A DNA stretch of 64,000 nt from NCBI RefSeq assembly GCF_024055715.1, contig NZ_JAMXMV010000025.1, positions 1 through 64,000 on the forward strand. Direction: 5' to 3'. Each line of letters begins with the position of its first letter. The first letter of the stretch is position 1. The position numbers were made by a program, and so were the translations under genes. Below the pieces are notes generated by a model. That model had not been told where the DNA came from. It saw only the letters and a program-made list of their open reading frames with translations, and made no database searches. Of the stretch, positions 17,437 through 25,074 are shown piece after piece. This stretch comes from Actinoallomurus soli. GTDB taxonomy: Bacteria > Actinomycetota > Actinomycetes > Streptosporangiales > Streptosporangiaceae.

Positions 17437-18522
17437 CTAGCTGCGGCGCTTGCGCCGGGCCCGCCGCACGATCGCCGCAGTGCCGATGACGGCGACGGTC
17501 GCGCCCGCGGCGGTCGCCATCGTGGCCTCCTTGCGGGCCAGCCTGCGGCCGACCACGGCGTGCCGTCCGGAGACCTCCTCGAGCAGCGCGGCCAGCGCCT
17601 CGGCGTTGTCGTGCGCCGGCTTCCAGCCCGCCTGGCGCAGCGTCGCGCCGTCGGCCACCCAGGGATAGACCACATAGTGCAGGTCGGTGGCCGGCGCCGG
17701 CGTCACGCCGATGCGGTGGAGCCGCTGCGCGGTGCCGAAGGTGATCGCGGCCGGCAGCTCGAAGCGGCGCCGTCCCGTGATCTGCTCGACCTCGTCCTGC
17801 TCCAGCCAGCCCTCGCTGCCGACGGCGACGCGACCGGAGATCTCCCCGGTGATCGCGAGTTCGAGGGCGCTGACCAGGTCGTCGATGTGGCAGAACTGCC
17901 AGCGGGGCTCGCAGCCCTTGACCGTGAGCAGCCGGGGCGCCTCGAAGTGACGGGTCACCACGGTGTCGATCCCGGGGCCGACCAGCGCGGCGGGCCGCAG
18001 CACGGTCACGGTCATGCCGGGATGCGCCACCGGCGCCATCGCCGCCAGCTCCTCGATCTCCAGGAAGTCGCCCACGATGCCGTCGTCGGGCTCGGCCGCG
18101 AGCGGCGAGTCCTCCGGGAGTGGCACCGGGTTCTCCGCCTGCGCGCCGTACACCATCGCGCTCGTCATGACGATCACCCGGCGGACCCGGACCGCCGCCG
18201 CGGCGGTGATCACGGTCTGCGCACCGCGGACGTTGTACGCGCGCCGCTCCCGGTGATCGGTGTCCGGGGACAGGTCCATGTCGAGGTGGACGATCACGTC
18301 GACGTCGGAGATGCGGTTGGTCAGCTGCGGGTCGCGGACGTCGACCACGCGCCAGGTGATCCCCGACACGTCCCCGCGGTGGTCGTCGAGGCCGATGACC
18401 TTCTTGATGTCCCCCGAGTCCGCCAGCCGGGCGACCAGGGCACGTCCGATGCCGTCGGCCGCCCCCGTGACGGCGACGACGGGCCCCGTGCTACGCCGTG
18501 GGCGAACCTCTCGTGTACTCAA
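17437..18522 (-). CDS. NAD-dependent epimerase/dehydratase-like SDR with C-terminal hydrophobic segment
   Basis: A 361-residue extended short-chain dehydrogenase. The nucleotide-binding motif VTGAADGIGRALV is at residues 18-30, VIVHLDMD at ~75, the Y-G-A-Q active-site region in VIVMTSAMVYGAQ at ~115, and VLRPAALVGPG follows. The last ~30 residues form a hydrophobic helix followed by RRARRKRR, suggesting membrane association. The start is TTG at 18522, preceded by AGGAGG at 11 bp. It is divergent from the DUF2342 gene. The substrate is unknown, and related actinobacterial proteins are annotated only generally. Confidence 0.82.
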   Translation of the reverse strand: MSTREVRPRRSTGPVVAVTGAADGIGRALVARLADSGDIKKVIGLDDHRGDVSGITWRVVDVRDPQLTNRISDVDVIVHLDMDLSPDTDHRERRAYNVRGAQTVITAAAAVRVRRVIVMTSAMVYGAQAENPVPLPEDSPLAAEPDDGIVGDFLEIEELAAMAPVAHPGMTVTVLRPAALVGPGIDTVVTRHFEAPRLLTVKGCEPRWQFCHIDDLVSALELAITGEISGRVAVGSEGWLEQDEVEQITGRRRFELPAAITFGTAQRLHRIGVTPAPATDLHYVVYPWVADGATLRQAGWKPAHDNAEALAALLEEVSGRHAVVGRRLARKEATMATAAGATVAVIGTAAIVRRARRKRRS

Positions 18523-18611
18523 GTCGAGTGAGTCCTCCTAACGCACGCCCCCGGCCGTCGACCGGCTAACGTGAAGGTTGTGACCTATTCATCCTGCCTG
18601 AGGTCGAGCCT

Positions 18612-19937
18612 GTGAGCGACATCCCCTTCGGGTTCAACCGCCCGGACGAGCCCGGCGACGAGAACAAGCCCGGAAACCAGGGCCCCTTCGGCCCGGGCGG
18701 CATGCAGGATTTCGCCGCCATGCTGCACCAGTTCGCCGACATGCTGGCCGGCCAGTCCGCGAGCACCGGCCCGCTGAACTGGGACCTGGCCAAGGACGTC
18801 GCCCGGCACACCGTGGTCGAGCGCGGCGACCCCTCCGTGGTCGACGCCGAGCGCCGCGCGGTCGTCGAGGCGCTGCGGCTGGCCGACCTGTGGCTGGACG
18901 AGGCGACGACGCTTCCCTCGGGGATCCGCACCCCGCAGGCGTGGAGCCGGTCGGAATGGATCGAGAACACCCTGCCGGTCTGGTCCAAGGTGTGCGACCC
19001 GATCGCCGCACGGATGGTCGACTCCATGGGCGAGGCCATGCCCGAGGAGATGAAGGCCGTCGCCGGCCCGCTCGTCGGCATGATGCGGCAGATGTCGGGC
19101 GCCATGGTCGGTGGGCAGGCCGGGCAGGCGCTGGGCACGCTGGCGCTCGAGGTCGTCGGCTCCGCCGACGTCGGGCTGCCGCTGGCCCCCGAGGGCGTCG
19201 GCGCGCTGCTGCCCGCCGGGGTCGCCGCGTTCGGCGAGGGGCTGGAGGTCGGCGCCGACGAGGTGCGCGTCTACCTGGCGCTGCGCGAGGCCGCTCACCA
19301 GCGGCTGTTCGGGCACGTCCCCTGGCTGCGCGCCCACCTGCTCGGCGCGGTCGAGGACTACGCGCGCGGCATCACCGTGGACCTGTCCAAGATCGAAGAG
19401 GCCATCGCCGGAGCGGACCTGACCAACCCGGAGGCCCTGCAGCAGGCCCTCGGCGGCGAGCTGGCGCTCACCCCGGAGGAGACGCCGCAGCAGAAGGCCG
19501 CGCTGGCCCGGCTGGAGACCGCACTGGCCCTGGTCGAGGGCTGGGTCGGCACCGTCGTCGCGGCCGCCGCCGACGGCCGGCTGCCGTCCGCCGGCAAGCT
19601 CGGCGAGGCGGTGCGCCGCCGGCGCGCCACCGGTGGCCCCGCCGAGCGCACCTTCGCCACGCTGGTCGGCCTCGAACTGCGGCCCCGGCGGCTGCGGGAG
19701 GCCGCCGACCTGTGGGCCGCCCTGGGCGAGGCACGCGGCAACGAGGGACGCGACGCGGTCTGGGCGCACCCGGACCTCATGCCCACCGCCGAGGACCTGG
19801 ACGCCCCCGAGGCGTTCGTCGAGGGCAAGGGCGCCGACCTGGACATCTCCCAGTTCACCGAGCCGCAGGACGAGTCCGGCCGTGACGAGCCCGGCGACGG
19901 CGAATCCGGCGACGACGGCTCCGGGCCCCGCGACTGA
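18612..19937 (+). CDS. DUF2342 zinc-dependent metalloprotease family protein
   Basis: A 441-residue protein of the actinobacterial DUF2342 family, often annotated as zinc-dependent metalloprotease or hydrolase. The N-terminal ~40 residues are Gly/Pro-rich and disordered. The middle is a helical domain with PSGIRTPQAWSRSEWIE near 98, a Gly-rich MSGAMVGGQAGQALG near 162 and LREAAHQRLFGHVPWL near 223, the only good zinc-site candidate; there is no standard HExxH. The C-terminal tail is acidic. The GTG at 18612 is the family-typical start. It is followed within 53 bp by the NUDIX gene on the same strand. Confidence 0.85.
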   Translation: MSDIPFGFNRPDEPGDENKPGNQGPFGPGGMQDFAAMLHQFADMLAGQSASTGPLNWDLAKDVARHTVVERGDPSVVDAERRAVVEALRLADLWLDEATTLPSGIRTPQAWSRSEWIENTLPVWSKVCDPIAARMVDSMGEAMPEEMKAVAGPLVGMMRQMSGAMVGGQAGQALGTLALEVVGSADVGLPLAPEGVGALLPAGVAAFGEGLEVGADEVRVYLALREAAHQRLFGHVPWLRAHLLGAVEDYARGITVDLSKIEEAIAGADLTNPEALQQALGGELALTPEETPQQKAALARLETALALVEGWVGTVVAAAADGRLPSAGKLGEAVRRRRATGGPAERTFATLVGLELRPRRLREAADLWAALGEARGNEGRDAVWAHPDLMPTAEDLDAPEAFVEGKGADLDISQFTEPQDESGRDEPGDGESGDDGSGPRD

Positions 19938-19989
19938 CCCCCATTCACAGATCAGACGGCGCCGGCCCGGCCGCGCCCGTGAGGTGACC

Positions 19990-20532
19990 ATGACGCTGCA
20001 CGCCGACGCCGTACGGACGCTGTCGGACTGGACGGCGCCCGACGTGGAGCAGGATCTGCTGCGCCGCGACTTCCTCGCGCACCTGTCGGCGCACGAGAAC
20101 GCCATGTGGCGCGAGTGCGTGCCCGGCCACCTGACGGCCAGCGCCGTCGTCCTCGACTCCGCCGGGGAGCGGGTGCTGCTCACTCTGCATCCGAAGGCCG
20201 GCATGTGGCTGCAGCTGGGCGGTCACTGCGAACCGCACGACGCCACGCTCGCGGGCGCGGCGCTGCGCGAGGCGACCGAGGAGTCCGGCATCGACGGCCT
20301 GCGCCTGCTGCCCGGCCCGCTCCACCTCGACCGGCACCGCGTCTGGTGCCACGGCGGGTCGTACCACCTGGACGTCCAGTACGTCGTCGTCGCTCCGGCC
20401 GGCGCCCGGGAGCGGCTCAGCGAGGAGTCCGACGACCTGCGCTGGTTCCCCCTCGACGGCCTGCCCGAACAGACCGACGAGGTCGTGCGCCGCCTGGTCG
20501 CCCGCGCCCGCCCGCTGCAGCCCGGTTCCTGA
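19990..20532 (+). CDS. NUDIX hydrolase
   Basis: A 180-residue NUDIX-fold pyrophosphohydrolase. The Nudix box is at about residues 76-101: LGGHCEPHDATL then ALREATEESGI. The second half (R-E-x-x-E-E-x-G) is intact, giving the metal-binding glutamates; the first half differs from the textbook spacing, as is common for this subfamily. The ATG at 19990 follows GAGGTGACC. It lies 53 bp after the DUF2342 gene, suggesting a shared transcript. Likely substrates are nucleoside diphosphate-X compounds; specificity cannot be read from sequence. Confidence 0.9.
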   Translation: MTLHADAVRTLSDWTAPDVEQDLLRRDFLAHLSAHENAMWRECVPGHLTASAVVLDSAGERVLLTLHPKAGMWLQLGGHCEPHDATLAGAALREATEESGIDGLRLLPGPLHLDRHRVWCHGGSYHLDVQYVVVAPAGARERLSEESDDLRWFPLDGLPEQTDEVVRRLVARARPLQPGS

Positions 20533-20687
20533 GCCCGCCGTCCGCACGGACGGCACGCGTCCCCGTACGAACGGCCGCGCGCGCCCCCCCGTACGGGCCC
20601 CGGCCGAGCAGGAGTCCAGCGGCTCTCGACCCTCCGGAGAGGACGTCACGCGACGATCCGGTGCGGGATCGCGACCGGAGGGCCCGC

Positions 20688-20933
20688 ATGCGAGAAGACG
20701 ACGTCCAGGGATCGACGCTGCGGAGACTGCTGCGCTCCTTCCAGCACTGCCTGATCTACATGGGGGCCGGCACCTGGTCGTGTCCCGAGATCTACGACGC
20801 CCTGTGGTCGAACGAGGCCCAGCGCCAGGGACGGCTCCCCGAGCAGGTCACCGCCTACGAGCATCTGCCGAGTTACGAGCGCCGCCTCCTCATGCGGCTC
20901 GACGACGAGTTCAGGCGCGAGAACGAGAGGTAG
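20688..20933 (+). CDS. Small hypothetical protein
   Basis: An 81-residue soluble protein, unrecognised. It starts with an ATG five bases after GGAGGG, good evidence of translation. The sequence is charged and probably helical, with FQHCLIYMGAGTWSCPEIY in the N-terminal half (two Cys) and a late RRLLMRLDDEFRRENER. It lies 119 bp upstream of the P-loop ATPase gene on the same strand and could belong to that transcript. Confidence 0.65.
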   Translation: MREDDVQGSTLRRLLRSFQHCLIYMGAGTWSCPEIYDALWSNEAQRQGRLPEQVTAYEHLPSYERRLLMRLDDEFRRENER

Positions 20934-21051
20934 GCCGTCGCGGCGAGGCGAGGCGGTCACGCGAAGGGCACGGGATCGCACCGGACGGCGGCGCGGCGCC
21001 GTCCGCTCGTGCGAAGATCGTCACAGATCTCCCACGGGCGGTGGTGGAGTC

Positions 21052-22560
21052 ATGGCGCGGTTGATCCTGTCCTCCAAGATCCTCGACGGTCTCGATTTCG
21101 GCGCGCCGTCCGCCGAGCGCGACATCGGGCGCGGCCTGGAGAAGTGCTTCGTCGAGTCGGCCACCTACAACCGCGTCCACTCGGGTGCCAAGACGGTGCT
21201 CCTCGGCAACCGCGGCTCCGGCAAGAGCGCCATCTTCCAGGTGCTCGCCAAGCGTGAGCGCACCGCGGGGAACCGCGTGATCGAGCTGTCCCCCGAGGAC
21301 TACTCGTACGAGCTGCTCAGCTCGACGATGGCCGCCGAGAACGCCGGGTCCTGGGCGAAGCACGGGGCGTACGCCGCCGCCTGGAAGTACCTGCTCTACG
21401 TCCTGGTCATGAAAGAGGTCGCCCGGAAGGGCATGCGGCTGGCGAAGGGCGCGGGCGCCGAGATCAACGGGTACATCCGCAACAACCACGCCAACGTCCA
21501 GATGGGCCGGCTCTCCGTCCTCGTCTCGTACCTCAAGCGGCTGGAGAACATCAAGCTCGGCCCGATCGAGGCGGGCGCGAAGACCCGGGAGCTCGACCGG
21601 CTCTACAAGCTGGAGGAGATCCACTCCCTGCTGCCCGCTCTCCGGAAGGTCCTCGACCGGCAGCGCGTCACGATCGTCGTGGACGAGCTCGACCGGGGCT
21701 GGGACTCCTCCGAGGACGCCAAGGCGTTCGTCGCCGGGCTGTTCCAGGCCTGCGTGTCCGTCAACGCGCTGCACCCCAACCTGTCGGTGTACGTCTCGCT
21801 GCGGCGGGAGCTGTACGACGACATCCCCGCGCTGTACGAGGACGCGCAGAAGTACCGGGACCTGCTGGAGACGATCCGGTGGAGCGAGGACTCCCTCCTC
21901 GAACTCATCGCCAAGCGCATCCGGTACTCCGCGCGCGAGATGGGCTACGACGCCCAGGTCCTCGACCGCGCCGACGACCTGACCTGCTGGAACGCCGTGT
22001 TCGCCCCGGTTCCCGGCGAGCCCGCGGACGGCTCCTTCCGGTACGTCGTCGACCGTACGCTGTACCGCCCGCGCGAGATCATCGAGTTCTGCACGACGGT
22101 GCTGGAGGTCGCCCGGGACCGTACGCCCGCGCTTCCCCTGCCCTTCGAGGCGATCCGGTTGGCCGAGCGGGGCTACTCGGAGGAGCGGACCAAGGACATC
22201 GCCGCCGAGTACCGCTTCCAGTACCCCGGCCTGCTCGGCGTCTTCGAGGTGTTCCGCGGCCGGGACCACACGTTCGGCCGGGAGGACCTGCAGTTGCTCT
22301 GCCTGGAGCTGATCCTCGGCGACGTGCCGGCGCACGGCACGTCATCGTGGCTGCCCGCCCGCGACCCGGACGGGCTCATCGAGATCCTCTGGCAGACGGG
22401 CTTCCTCACCGCCCGGCCCGTCGGGGACGTGGCCCCGGCGGGCGACGGCCCGGGGGCGTTCATCGGCGTGCACCAGGTGCAGCATCTGAACCTCGCGGCG
22501 GTGCAGCGCTTCCAGGTGCACCCGATGTTCCGCGCCTACCTCGGGATGCGCACCGGATAG
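21052..22560 (+). CDS. P-loop ATPase (Sll1717-like family)
   Basis: A 502-residue cytoplasmic ATPase. The N-terminal FGAPSAERDIGRGLEKCFVE leads into a Walker A motif GNRGSGKS (residues 52-59) and a Walker B TIVVDELDRGWD at about 206. A following SLRRELYDD segment fits an AAA/STAND-like sensor region. The C-terminal half, probably helical, has no named domain I recognise. The architecture matches bacterial P-loop ATPases called the Sll1717 family, whose role is not settled. The stop is seven bases before the EEP-nuclease gene with GGAGGA between, so the two are translationally linked. An ATPase paired with a nuclease-like protein recalls known defence modules; this is inference only. Confidence 0.83.
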   Translation: MARLILSSKILDGLDFGAPSAERDIGRGLEKCFVESATYNRVHSGAKTVLLGNRGSGKSAIFQVLAKRERTAGNRVIELSPEDYSYELLSSTMAAENAGSWAKHGAYAAAWKYLLYVLVMKEVARKGMRLAKGAGAEINGYIRNNHANVQMGRLSVLVSYLKRLENIKLGPIEAGAKTRELDRLYKLEEIHSLLPALRKVLDRQRVTIVVDELDRGWDSSEDAKAFVAGLFQACVSVNALHPNLSVYVSLRRELYDDIPALYEDAQKYRDLLETIRWSEDSLLELIAKRIRYSAREMGYDAQVLDRADDLTCWNAVFAPVPGEPADGSFRYVVDRTLYRPREIIEFCTTVLEVARDRTPALPLPFEAIRLAERGYSEERTKDIAAEYRFQYPGLLGVFEVFRGRDHTFGREDLQLLCLELILGDVPAHGTSSWLPARDPDGLIEILWQTGFLTARPVGDVAPAGDGPGAFIGVHQVQHLNLAAVQRFQVHPMFRAYLGMRTG

Positions 22561-22567
22561 GAGGACG

Positions 22568-23368
22568 ATGGACGACATCGCGCAGCCGTACGGACCGTTG
22601 ATCGAGACCACCATGCGGGTGATCACGTGGAACGTCTGGGGGCGGTTCGGCCCCTGGGAGCAGCGCGAGGGAGCGATCCGCGCGACCCTCGACCGGCACG
22701 ACGCGGACGTCGTCGCGCTGGTCGAGGCGTGGGGCGGCCAGGAGCGGCGTTTCGGGATGCCGCACCACGTCTTCGCCGGAGACGTGGTCAGCAACGGCGC
22801 GACCTCCGGGATCGCGGTGCTGTCACGCTGGCCGATCACCCGGCACGAATGGGTGCGGCTGTCCGGTGGGGGAGACACCGGCGGCGACGTGCTGTGCACC
22901 GAGCTCGACGGTCCGCGCGGGCCGGTGCAGGTCTTCCTGGCCGCCCTCGCCTGGCGGCTGGAGCACAGCGCGGAGCGTCAGAAGCAGGTACGGGAGATCG
23001 CCGCCTGCATCGCCGAGCGGCAGAGCCGGCGGCACCCGACGATCCTGTGCGGCGACTTCAACGCCGACCCCGACAGCGACGAGATCCGGATGCTGACCGG
23101 CAAGACCGAGCCGGCAGCGCGCGACCTGGTGTTCTACGACGCCTGGGCGACGGCCGGGACGGGCGGCCCGGGACACACCTGGGCGAACACGAACTCCTGG
23201 GCGGCGCCGATGCTGTGGCCGGACCGCCGGATCGACCACGTCCTCTCCGCCTGGCCCCGCCGCGGCGGCGCCGGCCACCCCGTGCACTGCGAGGTCATCG
23301 GTACCGACCCGATCGACGGGATCCTGCCGTCGGACCACTACGGCGTCCTCGCCGACCTCCGCTACTGA
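22568..23368 (+). CDS. Endonuclease/exonuclease/phosphatase (EEP) family protein
   Basis: A 266-residue metal-dependent phosphoesterase of the EEP (DNase I-like) superfamily. Signature blocks are in order: TWNVWG near residue 20, LVEAWGG near 52, GDFNADPDS at about 160, RIDHV near 220 and SDHYGVLADL at the end, providing the Mg ligands and catalytic His/Asp. No signal peptide, so it is cytoplasmic. The start is the ATG at 22568; an internal ATG 15 codons later is also possible. Substrates across the superfamily range from DNA to phosphoinositides. Tight coupling to the upstream ATPase is the best clue: the pair may act together on nucleic acid or a nucleotide signal. Confidence 0.88.
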   Translation: MDDIAQPYGPLIETTMRVITWNVWGRFGPWEQREGAIRATLDRHDADVVALVEAWGGQERRFGMPHHVFAGDVVSNGATSGIAVLSRWPITRHEWVRLSGGGDTGGDVLCTELDGPRGPVQVFLAALAWRLEHSAERQKQVREIAACIAERQSRRHPTILCGDFNADPDSDEIRMLTGKTEPAARDLVFYDAWATAGTGGPGHTWANTNSWAAPMLWPDRRIDHVLSAWPRRGGAGHPVHCEVIGTDPIDGILPSDHYGVLADLRY

Positions 23369-23707
23369 GCCCCTGAGGCCGAGGGGTCACGAGTGGGCGG
23401 CCCCACGGCCCGCGACGGCGGCTCGGCCCTGCGACCCGAGATCACCGGCGATCGCCGCCGCATGGACGGCAGCGGACACCAGTGATCAGCTCTGTGGGAA
23501 TCTCATCTACGGCCTTCCGGAGACGTGATGAACCGGCCGGTGCGCTTGTCGATCACGCAGCGTGCGACATGCCTCGGCGGTGCCGCAGGTCTCATAACCG
23601 AGCGAGCCCGGTACGCGCGCGATGGGACGGTGGGTTTTCAGTACGCCGGTCAGAGCCACGCCTTCGGCCAGCACGAAAGCGTAACGGTGAACGCGCTGGT
23701 CATGGGC
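23369..23707. other. Intergenic stretch, possible decayed sequence
   Basis: 339 bp between the EEP gene and the FAD monooxygenase gene, convergent. An open frame across part of it (from about 23528, plus strand) contains DGTVGFQYAGQ, loosely like the C-terminus of IS481-type integrases (TVxLRYAGxxHHLG), but there is no start, inverted repeat or catalytic triad. I see no intact gene. Confidence 0.35.
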
Positions 23708-24877
23708 TCAGGTCGGGAGGTGGGAGTTCCAGTCGAGCAGGCGCGGCAGGTCCTCGCCGGCACGGTTCGGGGAGGGGCGTGCGGTCGCTCCGCCGTCGGC
23801 GGATCCGGCGGGTGACGGTCTGGCGGCGGTCATGCGCGCGCTGGCGGCGATGTTCTCGTCCGTTCGCGGCCGTCGCAGCCCGTCGTACGCCGTCAGCGCC
23901 GCATCCAGGGTGTCCGCGTCGCGCAGCGCCTTGGCCAGGACGACCGCGTCCTCCATCGCCATCGAGGCGCCCTGGCCCGTCGCGGGGGACGCGGCGTGGG
24001 CGGCGTCGCCGATGATCAGCATCCTGCGGGTGTGCCAGCGGGGGACTGCCGGGAGGTCGTGCGCGTTGGTCGCCATGAGCCGGTCCCCGGTCGCCGCGAC
24101 GATGTCCCCGGCCGGGGTGGCGTCGGGGCGGAGCAGCGGAAGCAGCTCCGCCTTCCATCGCGCGGCCGTCCCCGCCGCGAGCTCCTCGGCGGACAGCTCA
24201 TCGTCCGTGACCCGGGCGAACCAGTAGGTCGTCCCGTCCGGCGACACGGCGTAGCCGAACGCGGCCGCGCTCCCTCGTACCATCGCGAACGTCCCCGGCC
24301 GCTCCGGGGCCGGTGCCTCGTCGGCGTACCCGTAGAAGACGCGCTGACCGGCGTAGCGGCGCGGGGCGGCGGCCGGATCGATCAGTCTCCGCACGGTGGA
24401 GTTGAGCCCGTCCGCGCCGATCAGCAGGTCGCAGCGGGCGGTGTCGCCGTCTTCGAACCGGGCCGTGACGCCGGTGGCGTCCTCGGCCGCGGCGATCAGC
24501 CGCTTCCCGTGCCGGATCCGGATCCCCCGGCGCAGCGCCTCCGCCCGCAGGGCCGCGCAGAGCTCCGCGCGGAGCAGGCAGCGGTACCGGGTCAGCGGGT
24601 CGCCGTGTTCCCCCATCGGCCGGGCGGCGATCTCGGCTCCCGTGGCGTCGGTCAGGCGCAACGTCGTGAGCGGGAACCCCGCCTCGGCGACCGGGCGGGC
24701 GGCGTCGAGCTGCGCCAGCGCGAGCATCCCGTTGCTCGCGAGGGTGAGGAACGCGCCGAGGTCCGCGTCGGCGACCGGATGCGCCTCGTACACGGCCACC
24801 TGGAGTCCGGCCTTGTTCAGGGCCAGCGCCGCCGTCAGGCCGCCGACGCCCCCGCCGGCGATCAGAACCGATGTCAT
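23708..24877 (-). CDS. FAD-dependent monooxygenase (PHBH-like)
   Basis: A 389-residue flavoprotein monooxygenase. The N-terminal Rossmann motif VLIAGGGVGGLTAALAL, the middle DLLIGADGLNSTVRR (DG motif) and the late MLIIGDAAHAASPATGQGASMAMEDA (GD motif, shown in outline) place it in the p-hydroxybenzoate-hydroxylase group that uses NAD(P)H and O2. The ATG at 24877 is the first residue of the Rossmann strand, as usual. The last ~50 residues are Ala/Ser-rich and variable. It is divergent from the SpoIIE phosphatase gene. Substrate unknown; many relatives hydroxylate aromatics or antibiotics. Confidence 0.9.
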   Translation of the reverse strand: MTSVLIAGGGVGGLTAALALNKAGLQVAVYEAHPVADADLGAFLTLASNGMLALAQLDAARPVAEAGFPLTTLRLTDATGAEIAARPMGEHGDPLTRYRCLLRAELCAALRAEALRRGIRIRHGKRLIAAAEDATGVTARFEDGDTARCDLLIGADGLNSTVRRLIDPAAAPRRYAGQRVFYGYADEAPAPERPGTFAMVRGSAAAFGYAVSPDGTTYWFARVTDDELSAEELAAGTAARWKAELLPLLRPDATPAGDIVAATGDRLMATNAHDLPAVPRWHTRRMLIIGDAAHAASPATGQGASMAMEDAVVLAKALRDADTLDAALTAYDGLRRPRTDENIAASARMTAARPSPAGSADGGATARPSPNRAGEDLPRLLDWNSHLPT

Positions 24878-25074
24878 CCCCGTGTCTCCGTCCCCACCCG
24901 GCTGCTCCCCGGACCGAACCGTCAGTGACCCCTGTCATCCTTTGCGCCGCCGGGCGATCGAGCAACCTGAAGGACCATTCGCTCCATCCCGTCCTCCGCC
25001 GCCATCCGTCGGGGTGCTCCCCTGGCCGGTGGACCGGCTGGTCCGGGAACTCACCGTGGTGTTATGAAGGGTGC

